Positions 46,601 to 54,496 of a stretch of 64,000 nucleotides of DNA are shown piece after piece. The translations under genes were made by a program, and so were the position numbers. Origin of the DNA: JBCDCB01 sp039182735 (lineage in GTDB: Bacteria > Planctomycetota > Phycisphaerae > Phycisphaerales > UBA1924); NCBI GenBank assembly GCA_039182735.1, contig JBCDCB010000006.1, positions 39,335-103,334 of the forward strand, in the 5' to 3' direction. The notes under the pieces were generated by a model. The model saw nothing but the letters and a program-made list of their open reading frames with translations. It searched no databases and was not told where the DNA came from. How positions within the stretch are numbered: the first letter of the stretch is position 1; the number at the start of each line of letters is the position of its first letter.

Positions 46601-47620
46601 GTCGGTATCTGGGAGTTCGAGCCCGCCTCGGGCGCGCTCTCGTGGACGCCGACCATGTTCGAGATCTTCGGCGTTCGTCCCGAGCACTTCGGAGGACGAT
46701 TCGAAGACTGGGCGGGATCCGTGCATCCGGACGACCTGGAACGCACAACGGAAGAGCTCAACGCCGCGATCGTCAACGGGCACGAGTTCAGCACGCAGTT
46801 CCGCATCGTCCGCCGGAACGACGGTGAGGTCCGCGATGTAATCGTGCTGGCGAAGATCGAACGCGATACCGGCGGCAGCACACGACGCGTTGTGGGCGTG
46901 AACATCGACGTCACCGAACGCGAGCAGGGCAAGCGCGACCTCGAGCAACTCCTGGCACGCCAGCGGCTGCTGCTCGACGAGCTCGATCACCGCACGCGCA
47001 ACATGCTCGCCGGGCTGTCGTCGCTGGTCGAGCTCACCGCCGAGAACGCCCGCGACGTGCCGACCTATGCCGAGACCCTGCGCACGCGGATCGAGTCGAT
47101 GGCGAGGTCACACCGCGTCCTCTCCGATTCGCACTGGGAACCCGTCGAGCTGCGCCAGCTGCTCGAGCTGATCCCGGACTCGTCGTGCGCTGGCGGGATG
47201 CACGCCGAAGGTCCCGACGTGCTCATCCCCACGCGCCAGGTGACGCCGTTCGCCGTCGTGCTGCACGAGCTCGCCTCGAACTTGATGAAACACGGCGCGA
47301 GCAATGCGCAACGCGGGCGGCTTTCAATCTCGTGGGAGCTGACCGACCAAGGCGTCGGCGAACAGCCGGTGCTCATGTTCCGCTGGGTCGAGTCCCAGCT
47401 CGACGAGGATCCCCGGTTCGACCGAGACGGGCTCGGGCTCGGGCTCATCGGCGGATTCGCGCGGAGTGAGCTGCGCGGATCGCACAGCCTGCGCACAGTC
47501 CCGCGCGGGCTCGAACACCGCTTTGAGTTCAGGCTCGATCCGGTGCCGCACGCACCGCACGCACATCGCGACGCGCAGGTAGAAACGCGTCCGGGCCGCG
47601 TCGCGTCGCCGTCAGAGTGA
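43625..47620 (+). CDS. Eight-PAS HWE/HisKA_2-type sensor histidine kinase
   Basis: 1331 residues. Two N-terminal hydrophobic helices (LMLLLTAAALVRMFLLDDVL; AIMHVLFVIGLATAIY) are followed by eight successive PAS/PAC-like modules, several ending in the typical D-I-T/S-E-R element (DMTDRTDAIAARL, DITQRTQALERER, DISERKKSIEQLE, DVTEREQGKRDL). The output is an HWE-like dimerisation box, LLDELDHRTRNMLAGLSSL with H1122, and an ATPase with VVLHELASNLMKHGASNAQ and GLGLGLIGGFARSEL. No receiver domain or response-regulator gene is adjacent. ATG at 43625 has GGAG upstream. Confidence 0.88.
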   Translation: MMCAAPRDRASVAPTLPAPPIRLMLLLTAAALVRMFLLDDVLLKRMIPSLDPIAATVIEAIMHVLFVIGLATAIYRTSRRAQADQLGAVLEASSSCVSRTLLHEDGRLEYLYFLASATFPVHRALPLCFGSLEACVEVYHPEDRARTLRTWRKAARDLEPFSLVCRLRSADGAHRWVQHSGTPKRRADGAIEFFNVVLDVHDAECARRDHEEQIGQILAAIPITINRAIEATDGSITIDLFRTSDRYPLKRALGERFESFDVLCESYHPDDVAAYRAARSSAAERLQPFSHTLRVRTAGNEYRWIRAFSSPQSQADGSIAWMTVSIDIQREESNRLEREALNEQQASILEALPIMVHRSVDHGDGTVTRVYRRCSRDFPLRDIPSQQRHAKDSILDVMHPDDRAHVNEVWGRATESMTPYDLTARILGDDGRHHWARYTSRPTRLENGDVQWDGVGIDVSDEQRLRSDLDAEREVLERLTDSTTDHVVIFDREGRITFASRQMLADFGLSREDVLGARIDSIIADRKDLHRAMRTIDGAIGSGETARFERASDLGFGRRIWSGVVTPLRDSDGAVEGALLVARDMTDRTDAIAARLRAEQRLRAFFDASNVGIIVADADLNMTEVNPAMARMIGRSVDEVKRLGWMGIFDRSDELRCLAEFERHLVGGVDTYHELKRALHTDGQVRWLSETVSIVRDADGGLDFVILVLQDRTLEFAAQEHLRESEARYRALFENAAAWTAVVSLDDVVVEANQACADAFGRPLEDMPGLDVLPAVHPDDAPRAKDMMASLRSGRAQRVSGEVRFVTPGGRTLHTVVSLGAFTHEQTGERLISAAVADITQRTQALERERRTEARFRAAIETSRDGFKIAEPVRNARGEVTDFRYLEANSAGCTMLGSAPDAVIGRTMCELWPFAKSTHIFDRYVRVLETGEPASFELECGDHLPVEWLHVELRRLDGNLIINYRDISERKKSIEQLESLAMRLDTATRSAGVGIWEFEPASGALSWTPTMFEIFGVRPEHFGGRFEDWAGSVHPDDLERTTEELNAAIVNGHEFSTQFRIVRRNDGEVRDVIVLAKIERDTGGSTRRVVGVNIDVTEREQGKRDLEQLLARQRLLLDELDHRTRNMLAGLSSLVELTAENARDVPTYAETLRTRIESMARSHRVLSDSHWEPVELRQLLELIPDSSCAGGMHAEGPDVLIPTRQVTPFAVVLHELASNLMKHGASNAQRGRLSISWELTDQGVGEQPVLMFRWVESQLDEDPRFDRDGLGLGLIGGFARSELRGSHSLRTVPRGLEHRFEFRLDPVPHAPHAHRDAQVETRPGRVASPSE

Positions 47621-47974
47621 GACGATCCGGTCCAAATCCGTCCGCGGAGCCGATGACTCCGCGGGCGGAAGGTGCGCTCGGTACGTGGTGGACTGTGCGA
47701 CCGGCGCGGTGATGTCATGACCAATGCATCGAGAAAGTCGGTCGTGATGCCCGTCGGCACCGCGACCGCGCGTCCGTGCGTCCGCTCGACTTCACGATCA
47801 ACGACGTTGCCCGCGTCACGCATGTGCGGGCCTGTGGGTTCGCCGCGTCCGTGCGGCTGCCCAACGTCGCTGCGACCGTCGAGCCGCGAGTCCTTTCGCT
47901 GAAGTGACGCCCGATCCGACCGGCGCGAGACGCGCGGTCAACAGAGGATCCAATCCGCCGCGTTGACCTTTCGA
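47621..47974. other. Intergenic region between the PAS kinase and mraZ
   Basis: 354 bp without a gene I can support. A 12-bp hairpin (47638-47668: CCGTCCGCGGAG with CTCCGCGGGCGG, one G-U pair, loop CCGATGA) follows the kinase stop but has no T tract. A 44-codon plus-strand frame ending near 47907 has normal codon use but only a GTG start and no recognisable family. Confidence 0.45.
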
Positions 47975-48439
47975 TCAGCCGGCACCGTTGCGACGCCTGG
48001 TCGCGAGCTCACGCATGAGGTCCGGGAGGGACGCGGCGCGCTCCTCCTCCGCAGCGCGCCACGATTCCCGGTCGTGGATCTCGAGCCACTCCTGCACGCC
48101 CACCAGCATCACCTCTCGCCCAAGCCCCGTGAGCTGCATCGCGCGATCGGGCACCCGCACGCGCCCCGCCGAGTCCGCTTCCGAACGCGACGTCATCGAC
48201 GCGATCGCACGCATCACCCGGACCTCGTCCGGGTCTTCCAGCAACGACCCGTCGCCGAACGTCGCGCGACGCTTGTACTCCGACTCCGTGTAGAGGCGAA
48301 CGCACCGATCGGGGAGCCACGGCACCAGGTACCAGGCGCTTCCGTCCCGCTCGGGCCGCCACTGCCCGCGGATATCCGCCGGGATCGCCAGACGCCCCTT
48401 GGCGTCGATCGTGTGCTCGTACTCGCCGACCAACAGCAC
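47975..48439 (-). CDS. mraZ: Transcriptional regulator MraZ (orphan)
   Basis: 154 residues with the two tandem MraZ/AbrB-like repeats: GEYEHTIDAKGRLAIPADIR and, later, SEADSAGRVRVPDRAMQLTG, both with the D-x-x-G-R motif. MraZ rings bind repeats of TGGG-type boxes before their own gene. GTG at 48439 has GGGGAG upstream and is the only start giving the usual N-terminus. In most bacteria mraZ heads the division and cell-wall cluster. Here nothing of that cluster follows, consistent with planctomycetes lacking ftsZ. Confidence 0.9.
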   Translation of the reverse strand: MLLVGEYEHTIDAKGRLAIPADIRGQWRPERDGSAWYLVPWLPDRCVRLYTESEYKRRATFGDGSLLEDPDEVRVMRAIASMTSRSEADSAGRVRVPDRAMQLTGLGREVMLVGVQEWLEIHDRESWRAAEEERAASLPDLMRELATRRRNGAG

Positions 48440-48500
48440 GCATGAGCTCCCCGCCGATCCCGCTGAACCGTCGCGCCACACGCCTCGTCGCGACCGGAGG

Positions 48501-48531
48501 AAAGTACCCCACACCGCCCCACATCGCAACA
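48501..48531 (-). promoter_or_regulatory. mraZ promoter with MraZ boxes in the spacer
   Basis: On the minus strand TTGCGA (48529-48524), 17-bp spacer, TACTTT (48506-48501). The spacer holds two TGGGG boxes exactly 10 bp apart (48521-48517 and 48511-48507), and a degenerate TGTTG lies one more period upstream (48531-48527). This is the layout of autoregulatory MraZ boxes. Confidence 0.65.
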
Positions 48532-48595
48532 CACTTCTTCACTGTTTTGTGCAGTTCATGGGTTATGCACAACGCATCCCCAGCACCCCCGTCAC

Positions 48596-48601
48596 TACCA
48601 T
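48596..48601 (+). promoter_or_regulatory. -10 element of the amidohydrolase gene at 48608
   Basis: TACCAT ends 6 nt before the ATG at 48608, predicting a leaderless transcript divergent from mraZ. Confidence 0.45.
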
Positions 48602-48607
48602 CGGCCC

Positions 48608-49705
48608 ATGCCGACCCACGCCCATCCAACCCCCGCCAACCGCCTCGGGCTCGACTACCGCGCCGAGGCAGACCGCCTCGGCACCCCCCCCGTCCCCATC
48701 ATCGACGGGCACGCCCACATCAACGGCGGTCGCGCCGCCGCCATCTACAAGGACGCGATGGACGCCTTCGGCGTGACCACGGTCTACTCCCAGTCGCGCC
48801 TCTCCGAAGCCGATGCCGTCCAACACACGCTGGGCGAGCGGATCCGCTTCGTCGCGGTGCCCGACTACATGAGCGACGACCCCAAGCACGCGCACACAAG
48901 GGGGTACCTCGACGCGATCAAGGAGTGGCACGCCCGCGGCGCACGCATGCTCAAGTTCTGGTGCGCGCCGCGCGGCCGCGACTTCGGCAAAGACATGGGC
49001 GACCCCACCATTCTCACCTTCGACAACCCCTGGCGGCGCAAGCAGCTCGACCTCGCCGCCGAGCTCGGCATGGTCTTCATGACACACATCGCCGACCCCG
49101 ACACCTGGTTCGCGACCAAGTACACCGACGCGTCGTTCTACGGCACGAAGCGCGAGCAATACGAGCCGCTCAGCAGGATCACCGACGCGTACCCCGACAC
49201 GCCGTGGCTGGTTGCGCACATGGGCGGCTGGCCCGAAGACCTGGGCTTTCTGACCGAACTGCTCGAGCGTCACCCGCAGTTCGTGCTCGATACCAGCGCG
49301 ACGAAGTGGATGGTGCGCGAGCTGAGCAAGCATCCGCGCGATGAGATGCTCACCTTCTTCACGAAGTTCCGCGATCGCATCGTCTTCGGATCCGACATCG
49401 TCACGATGGACGCGCACCTCTCTTCTGACGAAGGCCCGCGCGGCATGGGCACGCAGGCTTCCGGTGAAGCCGAGGCCTTCGACCTCTACGCCAGCCGGTA
49501 CTACGCGCTGCGCACCATGTTCGAGACCGACTACGACGATGAGTCCCCGATCGCCGATCCGGACCTCGCGATGGTTGACCCCGACGGTCACGACGCGATG
49601 AGCGCCCCCGCGCTGCGAGGCAAGTCGTTCCCGACCGATCTGCTCAAGGACCTGTACCGCGGGACCGCCGAGCGCACGCTCGAACGCTGGTACGGGCTGG
49701 CGTGA
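48608..49705 (+). CDS. Amidohydrolase_2-family metal-dependent hydrolase
   Basis: 365 residues of the TIM-barrel amidohydrolase family related to decarboxylases such as ACMSD. The N-terminal H-x-H metal motif is IIDGHAHING near residue 37. Later are the GMVFMTHIADPD and WLVAHMGGWPEDLGFL segments, with conserved histidines, and VFGSDIVTMDAHLSSDE near the C-terminus, where an Asp ligand is expected. Substrate unknown. It ends immediately at the convergent lipoprotein gene. Confidence 0.88.
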   Translation: MPTHAHPTPANRLGLDYRAEADRLGTPPVPIIDGHAHINGGRAAAIYKDAMDAFGVTTVYSQSRLSEADAVQHTLGERIRFVAVPDYMSDDPKHAHTRGYLDAIKEWHARGARMLKFWCAPRGRDFGKDMGDPTILTFDNPWRRKQLDLAAELGMVFMTHIADPDTWFATKYTDASFYGTKREQYEPLSRITDAYPDTPWLVAHMGGWPEDLGFLTELLERHPQFVLDTSATKWMVRELSKHPRDEMLTFFTKFRDRIVFGSDIVTMDAHLSSDEGPRGMGTQASGEAEAFDLYASRYYALRTMFETDYDDESPIADPDLAMVDPDGHDAMSAPALRGKSFPTDLLKDLYRGTAERTLERWYGLA

Positions 49706-50308
49706 TCACCCGCCCGTGAAAAGCAGCATCCGTGCGCCGATGCGCTCGGCGAGTTCTTCATCGAGCCGCGCGCCGACGCGGCCGCTGATCTTCGCGGCAC
49801 CGAGCAAGTCCACGAAGGGCCCGTCGCTCGAGAGCAGGCGCAGGTTCCCTCCGCCGAGACGACCGGCAAACGACGCCTCGCCCGGGCGATCGCTCGGGAG
49901 CAGGAATGCCCCGCCCGTGTACACCCCCACCGCGTCGTTGGCGAAGACGATGTACCGCACCGAGGTGTTGCTCGCGGTGAAGTCGATCGGCGTGCGCCCG
50001 GCCTTCGGGTTCAGGAACATGCGCACGTGCAGCACACTCCCGCTCACGCCGCTGGCGCCGGCGCCCTCCGAACCGGGCGGCGAGGACAGCCGGCGCACCA
50101 GCACGTCCGGTTCGAGGTCCGACAGGTAGAGGTCCGCCGTGTTCGGATCGGTCGAGCGGTACACCGCGGTGGTCGTGCCCGGGACAATGACCGAGCCCCT
50201 GTTCGCCGAGACGATCTCGAGCCGGCCCGAGCCTTCGCACACACCGAGCGACGCGCAGCCGGAAAGCACAACGCCCAGCACGCACGCGATCACGCCGGCG
50301 AGCTTCAC
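49706..50308 (-). CDS. Putative lipoprotein, function unknown
   Basis: 200 residues with a lipoprotein signal (VIACVLGVVLSGC, lipobox LSGC). The mature part is Gly/Ser/Val-rich with VSANRGSVIVPGTTTAVYRS and RMFLNPKAGRTPIDFTASNT, and later KISGRVGARLDEELAERIGA, suggesting a beta-rich domain. No family recognised. Its ATG overlaps the stop of the amidohydrolase gene as ATGA, so the two are co-translated. Confidence 0.75.
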   Translation of the reverse strand: MKLAGVIACVLGVVLSGCASLGVCEGSGRLEIVSANRGSVIVPGTTTAVYRSTDPNTADLYLSDLEPDVLVRRLSSPPGSEGAGASGVSGSVLHVRMFLNPKAGRTPIDFTASNTSVRYIVFANDAVGVYTGGAFLLPSDRPGEASFAGRLGGGNLRLLSSDGPFVDLLGAAKISGRVGARLDEELAERIGARMLLFTGG

Positions 50309-51177
50309 GCGTTCACGCCCCGTCGCACCACGGCGCGGCGAGCGCGCACATCCGCACCGCGAGGCATCGCGTCGAAGTCTTCCACGCCCAGCGCTCGGAA
50401 CGTGTCCCGTTCGACGATCGCGCGCAGCGACTCACGCGGGATCGGGTCGAGATCGCCGCGGACGCCCAGCCCGTTCACCTGGTACACGCGTTCGGCCGCG
50501 TCGGCGGCGCTCATCGCGGGCGAACCCGATCCGAAGATCACCTTGTCCATCACGCCAAACTCGTGCGCTGACCGGAGCATGTCGTGCAATCGGATGGGCC
50601 TGGCGAGCACGCCGGAGGTCTCGGCGAAGGCGCTGCGGTGCTTGGCGCACAGCGCGAGCGATTCGTCCACGCCGCCCACGAGATGGTCGCCCAGCACGAG
50701 TTTCAGCGTCGGCATCGACCGGAGCACTTCGTCCCAGTGCCACACCCGTGCAAACCCGAGCACGCTGTCGCGCCGCAGCAGGCCCGGGTTCTTGCTGAGC
50801 ACCACCAGCCCGCGCTCGGCGCAGGCTTCGAAGAACTCCCGCACGCCAGTGTGCGTTGGGCACCAGCCCTGGTCGGCGGGCGAGACCACCACCCCGATCG
50901 CGCCGCGCTGGTGATACGCGTCGAGCAGCCGCAGCGCACCGTCGCGCAGGGGATCGATGCCCGGCATCGCGACGCGGCGCAGCGGGTCCGCCTGACAGAA
51001 CGCGATGACCAGATCGTTCGCCGACTCGACGCCCAATCGCGGCGCGTCGTACCCGAGCACCGCTCGCGCGCGCACGAACGTGTCGTCGCTGGAGCGCGAG
51101 CGTTCGTCGGTGGAGGCCTCCGCGCGGGCGAAGGGATCGCCGTGCGGCCAGAACCAGGTGGTGAAGTCGACGGTCAT
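50305..51177 (-). CDS. Second amidohydrolase_2-like protein
   Basis: 290 residues. It has the general amidohydrolase_2 course, with FCQADPLRRVAMPG, a mid-barrel GIDPLRDGALRLLDAYHQRG, WCPTHTGVREFFEACAERGL, LVLGDHLVGGVDESLALCAK and IFGSGSPAMSAADAAERVYQ. The usual N-terminal H-x-H pair is replaced by TTWFWPHGDPF, and the terminal Asp lies in a G-S-G-S context rather than G-S-D, so metal binding and activity may differ from the gene at 48608. The start at 51177 has AAGGA upstream; a TATGTT -10 lies 30 nt before it. Confidence 0.72.
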   Translation of the reverse strand: MTVDFTTWFWPHGDPFARAEASTDERSRSSDDTFVRARAVLGYDAPRLGVESANDLVIAFCQADPLRRVAMPGIDPLRDGALRLLDAYHQRGAIGVVVSPADQGWCPTHTGVREFFEACAERGLVVLSKNPGLLRRDSVLGFARVWHWDEVLRSMPTLKLVLGDHLVGGVDESLALCAKHRSAFAETSGVLARPIRLHDMLRSAHEFGVMDKVIFGSGSPAMSAADAAERVYQVNGLGVRGDLDPIPRESLRAIVERDTFRALGVEDFDAMPRGADVRARRAVVRRGVNA

Positions 51178-51303
51178 GGCGTTCCTTCGCGCTGCCGGGG
51201 ACCTCCAACATATCGGCTCGGAGGCCCGCGCGACGGCAATTCTTGCGCCGCTCGCCCGTCCCGCCCGACCCGGGCGGAACCGCTGCCCCGCTCGATCGTC
51301 TCC

Positions 51304-51309
51304 TACCAT
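51304..51309 (+). promoter_or_regulatory. -10 element of the exported-protein gene at 51334
   Basis: TACCAT lies 24 nt before the ATG, leaving room for a ribosome-binding site (GGCGGAG). Confidence 0.4.
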
Positions 51310-51333
51310 CACCTGCCCGACACGTCGGCGGAG

Positions 51334-52167
51334 ATGACCATGCACCTCGCTCGCACACTCGCCCTGGCCCTCGCGTTCGTCGGCACCGCCGCGCTCGGCC
51401 AGAGCACGATCGTCACGTCACCGAACTATGTCTTCGTGAGCTATCCCCCGATCTACTCGGTCGGGCCGCTCTCCGGATATGGGTGCTGGTCGGGTTTCGG
51501 GTATGCCGGCTCCGGCTCGTTCTTCTCGAACCAGTACTACGGCTACACGCCGGGCATCCTCTACGCCTACCCGCCCGGCGCGCAGCAGTTCAAACGGACC
51601 ACCGAGGGGTTGGTCTACGACGCCGGAGAACGCGCGGACGAAGACGACGCGCCGCCCACGAGCTACGAGGTGGGTCGCGTTGCGCTGCGCGAGGGTGACT
51701 TCGACGTCGCCGCGCCGGCGTTGTACGCCGCCGCGATGGAGCAGGAATCGCTCGAGCAGCACCCCGCAGAAGGTTCGGAGCCCGCGCCGATCAGCCGAGA
51801 GCCGCACGCGCTGCTCGCCCTCGCGTACGTGGGGACCGAGCGGTACCTCGAAGCGCACGACGTGCTCACCCGCTGCTTCGCGGAGGACGCGTCGTTCTCG
51901 CTGCGCGAGCTCGACAGCGCCGAGATCTTCGGGACCGAAGCGCCCTTCAAACGCCTGATCCAGCGATCGGTCGCGCACGCGCATCGCGCGGAGTCGGGCG
52001 AGGCTTGGCGCCTCGTCGCGAACCTGATGCGCCTCGACGGCCGTCGCGATCTCGCCGCAAAGATGGACCAGCGTGCCGAAGAGGCCGACGACGCCCCCGA
52101 GCGCCCCGCGCGTCCGCCGCGACGCGAGCGCCAGGCGGGCGACGCGTCGTTCCGCGTTCGCGGGTGA
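51334..52167 (+). CDS. Exported protein with Tyr/Gly/Pro-rich head and helical-repeat tail
   Basis: 277 residues. A signal peptide (TLALALAFVGTAALGQS) is followed by an unusual aromatic segment (YVFVSYPPIYSVGPLSGYGC, then GFGYAGSGSFFSNQYYGYTP). The C-terminal half has TPR-like helical pairs (VGRVALREGDFDVAAPALYA; HALLALAYVGTERYLEAHDV) and an Arg-rich end. Probably a periplasmic or surface protein; no function assigned. It starts at ATG 51334 (or 51340). Confidence 0.75.
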   Translation: MTMHLARTLALALAFVGTAALGQSTIVTSPNYVFVSYPPIYSVGPLSGYGCWSGFGYAGSGSFFSNQYYGYTPGILYAYPPGAQQFKRTTEGLVYDAGERADEDDAPPTSYEVGRVALREGDFDVAAPALYAAAMEQESLEQHPAEGSEPAPISREPHALLALAYVGTERYLEAHDVLTRCFAEDASFSLRELDSAEIFGTEAPFKRLIQRSVAHAHRAESGEAWRLVANLMRLDGRRDLAAKMDQRAEEADDAPERPARPPRRERQAGDASFRVRG

Positions 52168-52191
52168 CCGGCCCGATCCGCTCGGTACACT
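52164..52191 (+). promoter_or_regulatory. Promoter of tpiA
   Basis: GTGACC (52164-52169), 16-bp spacer, TACACT (52186-52191), 40 nt before the tpiA start. Confidence 0.5.
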
Positions 52192-52231
52192 CCGATCGGT
52201 CCGTCCCAGACTCGAACCGGAGAGAGCCGCC

Positions 52232-53017
52232 ATGAGCGCCCGCAGACCCTTCGTCGCCGGCAACTGGAAGATGAACACCGACAAGGCGAGCGCCGTCGAA
52301 CTCGCCACCGCCGTGGCGCGCAGCGCGGGCGACGCCGCCGACTCCGTGGACATCGGGGTCATCCCGCCCTTCGTCTACTTGGGCGCGGTGGCCAACGCGA
52401 TCCGCGAGTCGGGCGTCAACATTCTGCTCGGCGCGCAGGACTGCTACCACGAATCCAACGGCGCCTTCACGGGCGAGGTCAGCGTCGAGATGCTCGCCGA
52501 CATCGGCGTCCGCATCGTCCTCGCCGGACACTCCGAGCGCCGCCACGTGATCGGCGAGACCGACGACGACGTGAACCGCAAGGTCCGCGCCATCCTCGCG
52601 CACGACCTCCAGTGCATCCTCTGCATCGGCGAGACGATCGAGCAGCGCGAGGCGGGCGAGACCGACGCCGTCAACGAACGCCAGCTGCGCACCGGGCTCG
52701 AGGGCGTGCCCCTCGAACAGCTCGGCCGCCTGACCATCGCGTACGAACCGGTCTGGGCGATCGGGACGGGCAAGACGGCGACGCCCGGCGACGCGCAGGA
52801 CGCGCACGCCAAGTGCCGCGCCGTCCTCGCCGACCTCTACGGGATCGACGCCGCTTCGTCGATCCGGATCCAGTACGGCGGGTCGATGAAGCCGGCCAAC
52901 GCCTCCGAGCTCCTCGCCCAGCCCGACATCGACGGCGGGCTGATCGGGGGCGCGTCGCTCAAGGCGGACGCCTTCCTCGCGATCGTCGAGGCCGCCCGTT
53001 CGGCGCAGCCGGCCTGA
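52232..53017 (+). CDS. tpiA: Triosephosphate isomerase
   Basis: 261 residues. Interconverts dihydroxyacetone phosphate and glyceraldehyde 3-phosphate. Catalytic residues are present: K13 in AGNWKMN, His in LAGHSERR, Glu in IAYEPVWAIGTGKTA, and the C-terminal phosphate loop IQYGGSMKPANASELL. ATG at 52232 gives the standard start with GGAGAGAG upstream. It heads a run of five plus-strand genes. Confidence 0.97.
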   Translation: MSARRPFVAGNWKMNTDKASAVELATAVARSAGDAADSVDIGVIPPFVYLGAVANAIRESGVNILLGAQDCYHESNGAFTGEVSVEMLADIGVRIVLAGHSERRHVIGETDDDVNRKVRAILAHDLQCILCIGETIEQREAGETDAVNERQLRTGLEGVPLEQLGRLTIAYEPVWAIGTGKTATPGDAQDAHAKCRAVLADLYGIDAASSIRIQYGGSMKPANASELLAQPDIDGGLIGGASLKADAFLAIVEAARSAQPA

Positions 53018-53018
53018 C

Positions 53019-53047
53019 CCGACAGACCGCCTCGGGGCGGCTACCAT
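53019..53047 (+). promoter_or_regulatory. Promoter of secG
   Basis: CCGACA (53019-53024), 17-bp spacer, TACCAT (53042-53047), about 64 nt before secG. Confidence 0.45.
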
Positions 53048-53110
53048 CGGGACCCGCGCCGGGGCGTCGGTCCGCACCCCGCCAGCACCGAACCTAAGGA
53101 ACCCCTCCGC

Positions 53111-53587
53111 ATGCTTTCGCTCGCCATCAGCCAATACGTCGTCGGGCTCGTCGTCGCGACCTTCGTCCTCGTCAGCATCATGATGATCCTCGTGGTGCTC
53201 ATCCAGAAGCCGCAGGGCGGCGGACTCTCCGGCGCGTTCGGAAGCGACTCCGGTTCGGGGCAGACCGCGTTCGGTGCCAAGACCGGCGACGCGCTCACCA
53301 CCGCCACCATCCTCGTCTTCCTCCTCTTCATCGGGCTCTCCATCGCGCTCAACTTCCTCGTGACGCCCCCCACCGCGCCCGTTCAGCAGGCGCAGGCCAT
53401 CCCGGCGGGCGAAGCGACCGAGGACGACGCGAACACCCCCGCCGCGCCGACCACCACTACCGAGATCGAGGGCAACCTCGAAGAGGACACCTCCGAGCCC
53501 GTCACCCCCGATGAGTCCGACGCGGGCGAGACCGAGCCCAGCGAGGACGCACCCGCGCCAAACCAAGAAAGCGGCGACACCCCGTGA
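53111..53587 (+). CDS. secG: Protein translocase subunit SecG
   Basis: 158 residues. Two transmembrane helices (VVGLVVATFVLVSIMMILVV; TTATILVFLLFIGLSIALNF) flank the conserved QKPQGGGLSGAFGSDSGSGQ loop. SecG helps SecYE move proteins across the membrane. The C-terminal 70 residues are an acidic, Thr/Pro/Glu-rich cytoplasmic or periplasmic tail, longer than in E. coli. Its stop overlaps the yicC GTG as GTGA. Confidence 0.93.
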   Translation: MLSLAISQYVVGLVVATFVLVSIMMILVVLIQKPQGGGLSGAFGSDSGSGQTAFGAKTGDALTTATILVFLLFIGLSIALNFLVTPPTAPVQQAQAIPAGEATEDDANTPAAPTTTTEIEGNLEEDTSEPVTPDESDAGETEPSEDAPAPNQESGDTP

Positions 53588-54474
53588 TCCGAAGCATGAC
53601 CGGGTTCGGCGATGCCGCCACCCACGAGGGCGGCATCCACTACTTCGTCGAGGTCCGCTCCCTCAACGGCAAGTACTTCAAGTGCTCCAGCCGGCTCCCC
53701 GAGCAGCTCATGGCGCTCGAGCCGATCATCGAGAGCACCCTCCGCAGGCGCCTCGTCCGCGGCACCATCACCGCCACCTGCAAGTACAGCGATTCCAGCG
53801 GGACCGCCGCCTACACCATCAACTCGCAGGCCATCGAGCGCTACATGTCGCAGCTCCGCGATGTGCCCGGCGTCATGGACGGGGGCGCCACGTTCGACGT
53901 CACCTCGCTCATGGGGCTGCCCGGGGTGCTGCTCCCCCCCTCCGACGACGAAGCCTTCTTCGACCGCGTCCGCCCGATCTTCGAGAAGCTCATCGACGAA
54001 GCCTGCGACCACCTCGTTTCCATGCGTGTGCGTGAGGGCGCGCTGCTCGTCGAGGACCTGCTCAGCCACGAGAAGGTCATCGAGGAACGCCTCGGGCGCC
54101 TGCGCGAGCACGCGCCGCGTGTTGTCGAAGACTACGAGACCCGCCTGCGCACGCGCATCGAGACGCTGCTCGAGAACGCCGGCGTGCAGAACGAACCGGT
54201 GGACCTCATCCGCGAGGTCGCCGCGTACGCCGAGCGCAGCGACATCGCCGAGGAGCTCGCGCGCCTCAGCGGGCACATGGGCCAGTTCCGCTCGCTGCTC
54301 ACCTCGAACGACGACCGCCCCGTCGGGCGCACGCTCGACTTCCTCGCGCAGGAAATGCTCCGCGAGGCGAACACCATCGCCAGCAAGAGCGGCGATGCGC
54401 AGATCTCCCGAGACATCGTCGAGGTGAAAGGCGCCATCGACCGCATCAAAGAACAGGTGCAGAACGTCGAGTAG
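53584..54474 (+). CDS. yicC: YicC/YloC-family endoribonuclease
   Basis: 296 residues. Family hallmarks: IRSMTGFGDAATHEGG at the start, EVRSLNGKYFKCSSRLPEQL, RLVRGTITATCKY, and the DUF1732 C-terminus GRTLDFLAQEMLREANTIAS with VEVKGAIDRIKEQVQNVE. Members have been described as endoribonucleases acting on small RNAs. GTG at 53584 overlaps secG. Confidence 0.93.
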   Translation: MIRSMTGFGDAATHEGGIHYFVEVRSLNGKYFKCSSRLPEQLMALEPIIESTLRRRLVRGTITATCKYSDSSGTAAYTINSQAIERYMSQLRDVPGVMDGGATFDVTSLMGLPGVLLPPSDDEAFFDRVRPIFEKLIDEACDHLVSMRVREGALLVEDLLSHEKVIEERLGRLREHAPRVVEDYETRLRTRIETLLENAGVQNEPVDLIREVAAYAERSDIAEELARLSGHMGQFRSLLTSNDDRPVGRTLDFLAQEMLREANTIASKSGDAQISRDIVEVKGAIDRIKEQVQNVE

Positions 54475-54496
54475 CGCACCATCCCGCGAGGGCGCC

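Noticed and set aside
47690..47907. Short plus-strand frame ending in LPNVAATVEPRVLSLK
   Set aside because: Codon use is normal but it has only a late GTG start, no ribosome-binding site and no recognisable family.
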